Source: Dermatemys mawii
Lineage: Eukaryota > Chordata > Testudines > Dermatemydidae
Reading direction: 5' to 3'
Length of the DNA: 64,000 nt
Assembly (NCBI GenBank): GCA_007922305.1
Contig: ML677334.1
Coordinates: 57,338,720-57,402,719 of the forward strand
This document shows positions 13,126-25,680 of the stretch, in pieces. The notes under the pieces are model-generated. The model did not search any database. It had not been told where the DNA came from and worked only from the letters and a program-made list of their open reading frames with translations. Positions within the stretch are counted from its first letter, which is position 1. Every line of letters starts with the position of its first letter. Made by a program: the position numbers and the translations under genes.

Positions 13126-14760
13126 AATTTATTACATATTCTATTGCTTACTCAATTTTTACTCAATCCTTAGTTCTAAATACTTGTGTGGACCAAGAAA
13201 AATAAAAGTCAATGAACTTGGGTAAAGCACATTATTTAGTATTTATAACATGGCACAGTGAAGCATCTCTGGATAAATCCCAAGAGTTGCTGAGAACCTG
13301 CTTTCCCATGGACTTTAACAGGAACTGCAAGAGCTCATCCTCTTTCAGTATATGTCTCTCTCCTTGACAAAACAATTTCAAAGAGCAGGAAAATAGTTTA
13401 GAAAGTTGGAATTAAAGCCCTACCATTTGATGCAAAACTACTTGGTGTAAAAAACCCATTTGTTTAGAGGACCTTTCTACAGCAAGCCTGGAGGTAAATA
13501 TTCCCATTTCTCATTAACCTGAAAAAGTCGGTGGCCCTGGGGGGATGGTAGAGCTTAAAAATATAAAGCATTTTTTTTCCTTTCAAGACAGCATATAAAA
13601 GCAAAAAGGTAACATCAACCTACTGTAGATGAAGGACATTTATTGATCTCACATTACTGATATAATATGGTAATTCATCAATGTAACAATAACAATAGGT
13701 ATATCAGTTTCAGCTAAGCTGTATTTGTGACTGACCTTGTATTAAAATATATTTAAAGTTCATTTTAGAGTTTACACTTGCATGTACACTCTGTGGCTCC
13801 TGTTCTAAATATATTCAGCTCTATTCCTTGTTTCTGCTGCCCATAATTTCCACTCTTCAAAGTCAAAACCCTTCCCTATTCTTATCACCGAGAGCGGAAT
13901 TTATAAAATAGGAGACAGCACAGCTTTTAAACTATTGATAGAAGAAACCAGCTGTGGTTAAAAGGAGCCAGAATGTGCAGAAATGCAGATGAGACACAGC
14001 TGCAAAACTTGGACATAGATTTCTAACAATTTAAGGTTTTTTGGAGCTCTCTAGCAAAGAAGCAATATTACTGAAATTAACAGGTAGACAGTGTTCCAGA
14101 AAAAAATAACCATGCTCAGGGCAAATAGAAGGCTCATGGCCAAAGAAGAAAATTGGCCAAATAATGACTAAAAGAGATATAAGTATTTATAATTACTTGC
14201 AAGGTTAGGCTCTCTTCAATGCTATTTGTCCAGTTATCAACTAATTTTTGCATCCATGTCCTTGTTAAATGTCATATAATAGCAATAATACTGCTATGGC
14301 TGAAATAATCTTTAGTCAAGATTATTCTCACCAGTACTTTTACTCAAAACCCCTTCATAAGGAGTCCACCTGATTGTTGCACCTATAACATTAATTCAGT
14401 AATCTAAAATTCAACCTATGCCTCTTCAGAGAAATGTCCAGAAATTTAAGATGCAAGCTGCATAAAATAAGTTGTATAAAATTATTGAGCGCATGTGAAT
14501 AGCCCTATAAGATACAGGGCAATAGCGAAATAGGCTTTCAGAGACTGAAATAATAGGAAATGCAGAACAGGTGAAGTTAAGGAAAATTCTAAAGAAAATG
14601 ATGGCTTTTAACTGGAAATGAGACCATTATTAAGAGAGAAATCGTTTGAGTCAAATTCAGACATAGCATAAACAGATCAGTTCCACTCATGTCACTGGAA
14701 TTTAACCTGCCTTCCCTAGGTCTGAATTTTTACTCTATAGTAAAATGAAACCATCTATTT
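13126..14760. other. AT-rich non-coding DNA, nothing recognised
   Basis: No repeat family, open frame of note or RNA gene is visible. Confidence 0.55.
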
Positions 14761-14764
14761 AATG

Positions 14765-15660
14765 AACAAATCTTGCCAGACAAACTTGATTGCTTTTTTA
14801 AAAAGAATGCAAAGATTATTAGTAGACTAAGGGAATTCAGCAATCACATTATATTTGGATTTTAGTAAAACATTTGACATTGTCCTACAAACTCTTAATT
14901 GGAAAAAATAATTCAAATCAGTTTGGAGAGTAACACTGTGATGCGGTTTGAAAAGAAATGGTAAAGAAAGAGTAATTATAAATAGAAACATCTAGAGAAA
15001 TAATACAAAAGACACAGTGGAAACAACATAGTTGGAAGCTGCTTGACATGCAGTAATGAGAACTGGGGCTCTGAGGCAATAATGAACAGTATATTAGCCT
15101 GATTTTATAATGTGATATGGCTGTAAAAAAAAGGCCTATTTTCAACATCAGATTTAAAGACCTCATGTAACACTGCAGAGTTGTAATAATCCTTGCCTAT
15201 ACATCTCCTTTGTGACTGGATCCAATATTTACGTTGGTTTTTGGGTTCCATGCTATCACAAAGATATTGACAAATTTGGAGGGAGATAAGAGAGAAAAGC
15301 AGCAAAAAAAGTGTAGAGGACTGGAAGAAATCAGCTGAGGAAAGACTAAAAGAGCTAAACACATGTAGCTTGCTTAGGGAAAATTAATACAGTGGAGGCA
15401 CAGATGGGGGAATGGTGGACTAACAATCTACAATCATTTAAAGGATTATTCAGCATTGTGCTCAAGGGCATAATGATGAGTAATGGGTTGAAATTAAAAG
15501 ACTATTTAAAGAAAAAAATGTAGATGTCCTGACAATCAGACTTACTAAGATGTTCAATAACTTCCCAAGACAACTGGTGGAGGCCCATCACTTGAGAATA
15601 AAATTAAATCTAGAGTGCACAAAACATTAATAATTATATTGTGGGAAATAATAATATGGT
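14765..15660 (+). mobile_element. CR1 LINE fragment with reverse-transcriptase remnant
   Basis: The stretch around 14,851-14,900 translates as a decayed CR1 palm motif A, YLDFSKTFD, where active copies have YLDFSKAFD. Downstream pieces (gactggaagaaatcagctga, aatgatgagtaatgggttga, ttcccaagacaactggtgga) follow the order of the CR1 ORF2 tail. The middle (about 14,930-15,250) fits poorly and may be an unrecognised insertion or heavy decay. Stops and frameshifts are throughout. The copy is in the opposite direction to the other two large CR1 pieces. Confidence 0.7.
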
Positions 15661-15834
15661 GTCTAATAGGTCTCTTTCATTACTATCTCCTATGAATCCT
15701 ATGGAAACAAAACTGGGTTACCACAATTGAACTTTTTTCTAAGAGTAAAGAAAAGTTTCATTAACTTTATGTCTAACGTTTCATGTGAGTTGTATAGAAG
15801 ATGAGTATATAGAATTCAAAGACAGTTGGGTGGA

Positions 15835-15890
15835 TTCAGCTTTCATTGACTTCAGTGCAGCCATTCCCGATTTGCACCAATGTAATTTGT
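15835..15890. repeat. Ancient palindromic repeat half
   Basis: The phrase tcattgacttcagtgcagcc followed by gcaccaatgtaattt resembles the 'cattgacttcaatgg' palindromic repeats found throughout sauropsid genomes. Confidence 0.35.
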
Positions 15891-16146
15891 ATCCAAATCT
15901 GGTGTTATTTGGATGTGTGTATTGTAAAAGTGTAGCAGAAATAGTGAAATAAAGAAACTCTATGCAGGAATTATGTCTGCTAGAAACATGCTATATTGTA
16001 ATTACAGATTTAATAAAATCCACATATGGGCAGCCATTTATCCTGTAGAGTTTTGTTGCTGGTTTTGGGTTGTTTTCCCAGTTGAGGTAAATCCTGCAGG
16101 AGTGCAATGGAATAAATATGGGCTCCATTTCTGATATAATAGAGTT

Positions 16147-16267
16147 AGGGTGATCAGATGTCCTGATTTTATAGGGACAGTCCCAATTTTGGGGTCTTTT
16201 TCTTATATAAACTCCTATTACCCCCAATCCCTGACCCAATTTTTCACATTTACTGTCTGGTCTCCCT
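16147..16267 (+). mobile_element. Short MITE, second copy
   Basis: Starts agggtgatcagatgtcctg and ends tctggtctccct. It is the reverse complement of the MITE at 11,783-11,905 along its length, including the ttttatagggaca and tcttatataa segments. No clear target duplication was found; the flanks read ...gtt and aaata.... Confidence 0.7.
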
Positions 16268-17598
16268 AAATACAGTACTAGCAAAGTACGATCATATCAC
16301 TGGGTTGTTAGAAGCCACTTTTTTCTCCATATACTGAAAGAAGGCAACTACTGCAATAAATCACCTTTTCTCAGTGTAGCAAGACCAATACGTGTATGAA
16401 GTCAAATGCATCATAGCAAATGCCACACAAAATGCGGCTTCTACCCCATGAGACACAACTGCTATATATTTTGCCATTTTCGATCCAACTTTGTATCATT
16501 CTAAATTTCTGAAGTGTAAACATATTTGTTTAAGATCTCAACAATGTGTTGATGTTAAAGTTAGATTCGCAATTTTCTTTGTTTTAATGAATTAGTTTAT
16601 TTCAAATAATCATAATTTAATCTAGAAAACAGAAGCGAGTTCTTCTGAACAGTCCTTACTTCTTGATACATTATGAGGGCCAAATTCTGATTTCCTGACT
16701 TCCGTTTAGTAGTACATTTAGTAGATTACAAATAATCTTTAACTACAGTTGAACTACCCATAGAGGAGACCATCAGTGTGAACACTTGCCAATCCCAGAC
16801 TTGAAAACACCGTGAGTCAAGTCGTAAAAACTCAGGAGATTGACTTAAATAGTGCAAGATTGTTTTTAAAAAAAACAACAAATGTAGGCTTCTTTTTATT
16901 TGCCTTTCATTTCCGGGTTTCCAGGATGCATGGCAATAACATATTCCAGCTTCCCTCTGTGACCATGAGGACTAGAAACTTGCTTTTTTATTTAAATGGA
17001 AGCTGATATTCCCGTGTATTCATGCAACATCAGAAGTTTGGACTTCGAGGAAAACTTCACCTACTGTAAGATTCATGATACAGTTGTGGTAGTCTGAAAC
17101 ACTGCTTCCAGAATCAGACCCAAAGTGATTAAATATTCAACAAAGCAAACATAAACTTTCTATTCTACTCTTGCATGAATGTTTGAGTACAATTTATTAT
17201 GTTAATCTTTCCTCATGTTCTTGTAATCTGTTATCCTCTTTATAGTGTACATTACAAACAAGTTTGATTATTTTGAGTGAGATTTTCAAACATGTTCAGC
17301 ATTTCCCTAACAGAAAACAGAGCTAGGCAATACTGATCATATTTGCAAATCCTACCCTTCAACTATATTTGCTATTTACATTCCATAGTAACTCATAAGA
17401 CAAGTTCAAACAAAATTTGTTAAAACTAATTTATTTCCATCACTGATCATTACCTTTAGGAATTGCAAGATCACTGTCATTTCAGGGAAAACATCTTGAA
17501 GATATACTCATCAAATTATTTCTACTGGTATGATTAAAAGCAAAGATGCGGTCCTCAACATATGTGCATTTATTCTTTATCTTTTCCCTAACAAAGCA
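16268..17598. other. AT-rich non-coding DNA, nothing recognised
   Basis: No repeats or coding signals seen. Confidence 0.5.
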
Positions 17599-18406
17599 AT
17601 AATAGAATCATAGTCCTGTAGGACTGGAAAGGACCCAGAGAGGTCATCAAATCCAACCCCATGCACTGAGGCAAGATAAAGTAAACCTAGACCATCCCTG
17701 ACAAGTGTTTGTCCAACATATTCTTAAAAACCTGCAGTGATGTCCAACCAGAGCTTAACTACCCTGATATATTAATTTGAAAGTTTTTCCTAATATCTAA
17801 CCTGAATCTGCAAATTAAGCCCATTACCATCCTTGGACATACAGAGTAATTGATCACCATCTTCTTTATAACAGCTCTTAACATATTTGAAAACTAAACA
17901 TGTCTAGTTTTTTAACCTTTCCTCATAGGTCAGGTTTCCTAAATATCTTACCATTTTTGTTGCTCTCCTCTGGACACTCTCCAATTTGTCCACCTCTTTC
18001 CTAAAGTGTTTCAGAATTAGATACTGTACTCCAGCTGTGGCTGCATCAGTGCTGAGAAGAATGAGACAATTACTTCCCCTGTCTTACACACAACATTCCT
18101 GTTAATACATCCCACAATAATATTCAGCTTTTGAAAGCTGCATCACATTGTTGATTCATATTCAACTTGTGATCCATTATAAGCCCCAAATCGTTTTCAG
18201 CACTATTATCATATACCCAGTTATTCCCTGTTTGGTTTTTCTTTCCTACATATACTACTTGTCTCTATTGAATTTCATCTTGTTGAATTCAGACTTATTC
18301 TCTAATTTTTCAATGTCATTTTGAATATTAATCATGTCTTCCAGAGGGCTTGCAACCCTTTCCAGCTTGATGTCAGATGCAGATTTGATAAGCAGACTCT
18401 CTACTC

Positions 18407-18616
18407 CAGGATGGGCAACCTTGGCACATGGCCCCCCGGGTAAGCACCCTTGGTGGGCCTGTCTGGTTTGTTTACCTGCCACGTCTGCAGGTTCGGCCGA
18501 TTGTGGCTCCCACTGGCCATGGTTCGCCACTCCAGTCCAATGGGGGTTGCAGGAAGTGGCAGGGGCCAACAAGGGTGCTTACCCTGGGGGCCGCATGCCA
18601 AGGCTGCCGATCCCTG
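18407..18616 (+). mobile_element. hAT-type MITE nested in CR1, perfect 8-bp target duplication
   Basis: The element starts caggatgggcaaccttggca and ends tgccgatccctg; read in reverse the right end gives cagggatcggcagccttggc, so the terminal inverted repeats extend for more than 40 bp. It is flanked by ctctactc on both sides (18,399-18,406 and 18,617-18,624), the 8-bp duplication typical of hAT transposases. The CR1 sequence continues across the site once the element and one duplication are removed. It has no coding capacity. Its core (gtttgtttacctgc ... ccaatgggggttgca) is shared with pieces at 49,890-50,097 and 56,255-56,405. Confidence 0.9.
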
Positions 18617-20624
18617 CTCTACTCCATTATCCAAGTCATTAATGAAAATATTGAGTAGTACAAAACCCAGGACTGACCCCAGAATACCCCACTAAATATG
18701 CCGTCCCCATTTGACACCAACCGTTGAAAACTATTCTTTGAGAATAGTCTTTCAACCAGTTATGCACCCACCTTATAGTAATTTAATCTAGACTGTATTG
18801 TCCTAGTTTCCTTGTGAGAATATCATGTGGGATGGTGTCAAAAACCTCACTAAATTTAAGGTATATCATGTCTACTGCTTCCTCCTATCCGCTAGGCTGT
18901 TAATAAAGGACAAATCTGGTTTAGCATGATCTGTTCTTGACAAATCCATGTTAGCTCTTCCTTATAACCTTATTCTCCTCTAGGTTTACATGATTTTTTA
19001 ATGATTTGGTCCCATATCTTTTCAGGTATTGAAGTTAGGCTGAATAGTTCGTAATGCCTTAGTCCTCTTTGTTCCTCTTTTTAAAGATAGGCACTATGTT
19101 TGCCCTTTTCCAGTCCCCTGGGACCTCATCATCCTACATGAGTTCTTGAACATAATTGCTAATGGTTCTGAGATAACTTCAGCCAGTTCCTTAAATACCC
19201 TAGATTAATTTCATCTGTCTCTGCTAACTTCAATACATCTAACTTATCTAAATATTCTTTAATATTCCATACTTTCCCTATTATAACTTGCATTCCTTAG
19301 CCCTTGTTAATATTTTGAGTATTTGATCACCTTTTTTTAGGGAAGACTGAAACAAACTCGGTGTTAAACACTTCAGCATTCTTGATGTTATCAGTTATTA
19401 GCTCTCCTTCCCTGCTAAGTTGAGGATCTACACTATCCTTCATCTTTCTCTTGCTCCTAATGTATATAAACAATTTCTTATTCTCTTTTATGCCCTTGCT
19501 AGCTGTAAATCTTTGTATGCCGTAGCCTTTCTGATTTTGTCCCTACACACTTGTACTATTCTTTTGTACTCTTCCTTTGCAATTATTCCATGTTTCCACA
19601 TTTTGTAGGAACCGTTTTTGATTTTCAGGTCATTAAAGAGCTCCAATGGTCCACAATGGCCTCTCACAGTTCTTCCTATCTTTCCTTTGCATCTGGATAG
19701 TTCGCAGATTTGCCTTTAATATGGTCTCCTTAAGAAACTGCCAGCTCTCCTGAACTCCTTTATCCCTTAGATTTTCTTCACATGGGGCCTTACTTATCAG
19801 TTCTCTGACTTTGTTAAAGGTCTGATTTTTTGAAGTCTATTATCCTTATTCTGCTGCTCTCATTCCTTCTTTTCCTTAGAATCATGAAATCTATCATTCA
19901 ATGATCACTTCCACCTTCAGATTGCAACCTATTCGCCCAGTTGATCAGAATCATGTTTAAAATGGCTTTCCCCCTGGCTACTTCCTCCACTTGACATACA
20001 TTCCAAGACTTCTTTGAAATATTATGTTTTGTCATATTACTTTATCAACTTTTCCAACAGATGTTTGGTAAAGTCCCCCATTACTAACTGGTATTGCATT
20101 TTAGATATTTATGTTCATTAGATATTTCTGTTCCAGAAATGCCGCATCCACTTCCTCTTCCTGATTTGGGGCTCTATAGTACTCCTGCCATGATATCATC
20201 TGTTTTTTCTCCTTTTATCTTCACCCAGAGACTTTCAGCTGGTCTGCTACTGACCTCCTTCTGGACATCAGAACAAGCGTGTCTATTTTTGATGTACAAT
20301 GGAAGACCTCCTCCCTTTTTCCTCACCTGTCCTTCCTGAACAAGCTATACCCCAATATACCAATTTTCCAGTCATGAGACTTTCCCATAAAGTCTCTGTG
20401 ATGCCAATTAACACATAATTTATTGTATTACTAATCATTCTAATTCTTCCTGTTTATTCCCCATACTCCTAGCATTTGTATATAGGCATCTAAGATATGG
20501 AGTGGATTCCCACCTTGAATTCCCTCTTGCTAACTCTGTGACCTCATTGTAATTTTCCATGTCCCTTCCCACCGCCATGTGCTAGCCCCCTGTTAAGGTC
20601 ACCTTTTATACTTATTTGTGGATT

Positions 20625-20659
20625 TAGTCACACAAATTTTAGTCACACAAATTTAGTTA
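20625..20659. repeat. Short tandem duplication
   Basis: ttagtcacacaaatt is repeated twice in tandem within the 5' part of the CR1 copy. Confidence 0.7.
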
Positions 20660-20960
20660 TCTGTCCCTTTTGAACCTAATTTAAAGCCCTGCTCACTAGG
20701 TTGGTGAGTCTTTGCATGAGGATGTTCTTCCTCTTCTTGGTCAGGTGGACTTCATCTCTTCCCAGCAGACCTCCTTTCTGGAACAGCATCCCATGGTCAA
20801 AGAAGCCAAAGGTCTCCCATCAATACTATCTGTGCAGCTGTGCATTCATCTCTGGAATGCAGATGTCCCTTCCTGTGCCCTTACCCTCAACCAGGAAGTA
20901 ATCTCTTTTGCTGTCATCAGGACTGCCCAAACTACCAAACAACAAAATGCATCATTTTCT

Positions 20961-22149
20961 TTTTGAGTTCATCTTTGAGAGAGAGGGATAACAAAGCCTT
21001 TCTATACAGAAAACGAAGTCAGTTTTGTTCCATTGTGTGATAAATGCAGCTTCTCAATACCAGCCATACTCATTTTATATAATCAAATTGATTGTCGTAG
21101 AATGTCAATTGGTGGTTAAATAAGCAGTCGTTGGTTAGTGATTTCAGGTACCTGTTCAAAAGTACAGATCAGAAAACTGAATCCAAAGCATGAATTTCTC
21201 TTACAAAAATATTCCAGTGGTCTAAAGTTAGATGTTAGGCAATAACTAAGTTCTAATTACGTAACTACTGACAATGTCTTGCCTTTCTGTGGAGCATAAG
21301 AATATTTTTTGGTACCAAAATGTGATCATATGACACAATGTAATATCCAAGTAATTCTCCTAGATGCCACCCCAGATCTTAAACACATACATTTCTTTAT
21401 TTTTTGTTAACAGGATTTGTGTATGTGTACATCTCTTGTATTCTTGTTGAAGAATTTACCCCCAAGAAATTTCATCCTTCTGAATATTTTTTCTAGTTGA
21501 AGATAACACAGACATGCTGGCTATATCTAAATTATATGTTGAATAAATGACAATATTTCAATACTGTGGCTGCTGAGCAAAGTAAAAAACATGCCCAAGA
21601 TTAATTTGTAAGAAATAATACACAAACATATGTATCATCATAAAGGAATATATGTGTGTGTAACATACATGATATAGTAATGACAATTATTCATGAACAT
21701 TTGGTCATTTTAAAATTATTTCTCTTTAGCTGTGTTTTCACCCTTGTTTGCTTTTCACATATATTTGTGTACATGAAGCTTTTTTCTTTTAATCTGAATG
21801 AACACAGAAAACCAGTTTCAATCGTATAGCTGAAATTTCACCTGATCACAAAACAAAATTCATCTGGGACCAAATGGATTTTTCAGGGGTTGGTGGTAAA
21901 TCAGCAGCTATTGTAGAAACAATTTTGAGGGACTGTGGCTTGTGAGTGAAGAAGAAAAATAGGTAACAGGTTAGCAAGCCTAAAGGATGAAAGAGAGGCT
22001 GGAAAGAAGGGAAATAGGGGAGCAAATGAGAGGGGCATGGACAAATAGCATATTACTGGATCTCTCTGGCATTTAATATGGTTGACCAACACACATTCCT
22101 GTCCTGCCTTAGATGTAGCTGAAGTGAATTGGTAATAGGATACTAGGGG
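20961..22149. other. AT-rich non-coding DNA, nothing recognised
   Basis: No repeat or gene recognised between the CR1 copy and the next CR1 3' end. Confidence 0.5.
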
Positions 22150-22259
22150 AAAATAGGCATGGATCACTTGATAATTGCCCTGGTCTGTTCATTCCCCTTG
22201 AATCATCTGGCATTGGCCATGGTCAGAAGACAGGATACCAGGCTAGATGGACCTTTGGT
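22150..22259 (+). mobile_element. CR1 LINE 3' end
   Basis: ggcatggatcacttgataat, ggcattggccatggtcagaa and gctagatggacctttgg follow the 3' untranslated end of a common reptile CR1 subfamily. Only the terminal 110 bp remain. The same end recurs at 36,765-36,929. Confidence 0.75.
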
Positions 22260-22286
22260 ACCATGTGATGGACCATGTGATGGACC
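22260..22286. repeat. 12-bp tandem repeat
   Basis: accatgtgatgg occurs twice in tandem plus a partial third unit, directly at the end of the CR1 tail where 3' simple repeats normally form. Confidence 0.75.
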
Positions 22287-22306
22287 AGAGTCACAAACTA
22301 CATACA

Positions 22307-22842
22307 AGAATCAGAGGGGTAGCTGTGTGTTCAAACTGGATAGTCCCTACGAAAAAGGATCAAGGGACACAAATCAGATATCAGGAATGGCAATATACAA
22401 AAACCTGTAGGAGAACACTTCAATCTCCCTGCACACACCATGAAAGACTTAAAGGTCAGCATTTTGCAGCAAAAAAACTTTAAAACCAGACTGCAAAGAG
22501 AAACTGCAGAGTTGCAATTCATTTGCAAATTTGACACAATCAGTTTGGGACTGAACAGAGATATTGAATGGCTAGCTAACTACAAGAGCAGTTTCTCTTC
22601 TCTCGCTGTTCACACCTCCAATTCAGCTGCTAGAGGAATACCTCACCCTCCCTGATTAGAGATAACAGCTGGTTCAGCCTCATTGGACCCACCCTGTTAT
22701 CTTTAACCTGGCTCTTGCCTACCTATTTATACCTGCCCCTGGATTCTTCCACTGCATGCATCCGATGAAGTGCATATTGGCCCACGAAAGCTTATGCTCT
22801 AATACTTTAGTTAGTCTTTAAGGTGCCACAGGACTCTTTGTC
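22307..22842 (+). mobile_element. Penelope-like element remnant with 13-bp target duplication
   Basis: The segment starts agaatcagaggggtagctgt and ends ggtgccacaggactctttgtc, both ends being familiar from a very common turtle repeat. It is flanked by a 13-bp direct repeat, caaactacataca (22,294-22,306 and 22,843-22,855), consistent with retrotransposition rather than a cut-and-paste element. A decayed frame at 22,440-22,655 contains LQRETAELQFICKFD and NRDIEWLANY. Near the 3' end a hammerhead-ribozyme-like core occurs (22,762-22,799), as reported for Penelope-like elements. The class is my inference from that motif and from memory; a SINE or other retroelement is the alternative. Confidence 0.55.
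22762..22799 (+). ncRNA. Hammerhead-ribozyme-like core, degenerate
   Basis: Core pieces in order are ccgatga (canonical ctganga with T4 changed to C), a weakened stem II (gtg ... cac), gaaa at 22,786-22,789, a short stem III (gc-ttat-gc) and tc at the expected cleavage position. I cannot see a convincing stem I. The copy is unlikely to be active. Confidence 0.4.
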
Positions 22843-22855
22843 CAAACTACATACA

Positions 22856-25680
22856 GCTCTATATTTCATTAGAATCAGATACTAACCATACCATCTACCA
22901 ACTATCCCAGGACTTGGGATCCATCGTACTTGGATGAAGAATGTCAGGAAGAAGTTAAACCTCTGCAAGTCAGAGGTTAAGTTAGACTGAAGATAGAAGC
23001 ACATTGAAGGTGTCCCCATGTCATCATTCAAATCAAGGCTCTCTGCTTTCCAGATGTCAAGGTGATCCACAACTTTGGGAACCTCAGAAGTTCTTGCTAC
23101 TGCTGTAAACCCCTGTAGCAAAAGCTACTAAAAATAGCCTTTCCTATGTAGGCCTGGCCTGAAGACTACACCTTCTAGTAGCGGTCTCTGATTTAGTCAT
23201 ACTGATTGATTCAGCTGCAGCCACTAAGCAGTTCATTATACCTAACAATCAAGCCATCAACCTTGAAAAAGTTCTAATAATTGAACATCTGGCTATTTTT
23301 ATGAGTCTGGGGACTAGTAAGGTTGTATTAAATATGGGCTCTATCTGTAAAGCCTTTCTTCTTGTAGAACTATGGAAATATCAAACATCTACAATTTGAA
23401 AATGCTGCATGTGCTGCAAGATGCCAGAACACTTTACATGCTATTTATGAGCTTCCAGATTTATATGTAGGTATATAATTACAATATATTAGGTATGCCT
23501 TTTTTAATAATGTGACATTACTTCATTATGAATGATAAATAACATCCTTTAAATATGTCACCTGCTGATTTTATCTGCCTAATGGCCAAATTGAAACATA
23601 CCAGGCTAAGAAGTTCAGAGTGGTGTAGATCTAAAGATATATGAAACAGTCTGGACAGCTGTTAGACAATTAGAATGTTTTCTATATCAGCCCCATTATA
23701 CAATTTTTATGTAATGATTAAATAGATTTTGAACCTTATACATAGTGAAGTTTTCACTTTGCTGTTAGTGCTCTCATAATTTACTGTGGTCTCATAGCTG
23801 TTAGTGGTCTCATATTTACTGTGTACAAAGCCTATTAACATACAAAAGTAAGGAAAGCAGTTACATCATTTAATTTTTAAAACAGGAGTAAGATACTCCA
23901 ACTATGGTGTTTTAAATAAGATATTCCAGATACTAAAATAATTCTTCTTTTTGCCGGAAGTATGCTATAATCAGACAGAAATCTATCATATTGTATTGCT
24001 TAGCTATAGAATGATCATTGAAAAGTTTACTCTTGAATACTTTAACTTATCCTCATCATTTTAGACAGTAAGTAGATGTTTTGTTCCTACCAAGGGAAAG
24101 ACATTTTTGTTACTTCCTTTTTCAAAATAGCTATTAGGAGACAATGTCTCTGATGATGGGTAATGGGCTATATAGTCTTTACTATACAAGTTTTTAGTTC
24201 AAATCCAACCCAGTATGTTGGTGATTTAAAGGTGTTTCCAGTTCCTGGTCTTTGGAATTCTTTCCATAATGTGGATTAAAACCAGTGTTTGTGGATCTCA
24301 GTCTGGCATATTTCATAATCAGGACACTGAAGACATTAAAATAAAAAAGTAGAAGGAAATAAGCTGTGATTTCCATTCCATTCCTTCAACTCAGCAAAAT
24401 GATCAGCAATCTCTTGTCCAGTCTCTTATGAGAAGACCATCTTGTAAAAAAATCTCTTCAGATTGAAAAAATTCGAGTGATGTTTGCTTCTAACTCTCAC
24501 TAGTTCCACCTGCTGTAATTTATCTTCACATATTTCATCCTATATTTTGAGCAATTATTGATTCATTATTCACCCACTAACATTACTTGATGCTTTGTGA
24601 TTTAATACAAATTTCCTTGGACTAAATAGTTCTGAAGGACTTAAGTAGTTACATCATTGTGTTAAATTCCCTCAGCTCATTTTTATTGGGAGATATGGCA
24701 TTAGTGATTTTGGCAACCTAAGCAGAGTTCAGCTGAGTAGCATTGAGAGAAAGTCTAAATATTCTTGAATAAGAATATTATTAAGACAGCCTTTGACAGA
24801 TTTTTTCATTTCTACAAAATGAATTACTATTCTTAGTTCTTTAAGTTTGATCCTTTGTATAACCAGCAAACATTGATCTTACAAAGATGACATGCGAATT
24901 CAGTAGGACTACCCATACGTATAGGCAGGAGTAGAGCTTAAAGTTCATTTTTTGGGTGAACATACTATGTTGCCTCAGGTAAATAAATTAACTTTTCTGT
25001 GCCTGTATTTAATTATCTTCAAAATGGGGTAAAAAACTTGACAACTTCCAGTCATGTTTGGGGCTTAGCTAATCATTTGTAAGTGTCTTCAAGTCTTTGG
25101 AGTAATCAAAATGAAAAATAGTGGGTTTTTTCTTAAATCCCCTTAGCAACTAGTATTCTGTGAACTGTCAATTTTACTTCCTGAAAAATTTTACACCTGA
25201 ACCATAACAAAAACTTTGCAAATTAAATGCCACCCTCTTTTACTATTCTTCCACTTCATATATTAATTGAACCTTTATCAATTGTTCAATCAACCATGAC
25301 TTGTAGTAACTCTTAATAGGAGCAACTAGCTGAAAAACTATATTTCTTTTAGAGAAATATCAAAATTTTCTGTGTATACCAGCTAAATGGCTAGCTCTTA
25401 ATAGACATTAAAGATTACAGTTCATATTCTGTTATATCCAGTTTAATGAAGAACCAAAATCCAATTATTAGAGGTGAAAGGACTGATGTACACCTGTGGA
25501 ATGAAAGGACAATAATCAGAGAATGAGCTTGAAAAACACAGTGTGGGGAAGACGTAGAGGGAAATACCAGGGTAGACTTGGCAAACTTTCTGTATCAAAG
25601 TAAACAGCGTACAGTGACCATGAGTGGGGCAGCTCTACAGAAAAATGTGGAGACTATGTGTTTTAAAAGTTGCATGCAGT
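22856..25680. other. AT-rich non-coding DNA, nothing recognised
   Basis: About 2.8 kb without a recognisable repeat, gene or long open frame. Confidence 0.5.

Larger units (their letters stand above)
17599..20960 (-). mobile_element. CR1 LINE, long 5'-truncated copy
   Basis: Read in reverse this is a CR1 non-LTR retrotransposon. From its 5' side (20,960) it shows a 5' ORF2 region, an apurinic-like endonuclease part with YTNARSMGNKQEELE (about 20,420-20,480) and a GDFT remnant of GDFN (about 20,070), the reverse transcriptase (about 18,350-18,950) and the CR1 3' end with the gaatcatag tip near 17,600. The polymerase box reads SASD at 18,372-18,383 instead of FADD. Stops and frameshifts show that it is inactive. 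A 210-bp hAT element sits inside the reverse-transcriptase region, so the CR1 copy is older than that insertion. Confidence 0.88.

Noticed and set aside
16147..16267. Target-site duplication around the second MITE copy
   Set aside because: Flanks ending gtt and starting aaata show no repeat longer than chance.
22440..22655. Possible host exon with LQRETAELQFICKFD
   Set aside because: Lies inside an element with a 13-bp target duplication and matches a common turtle repeat, not a single-copy gene.
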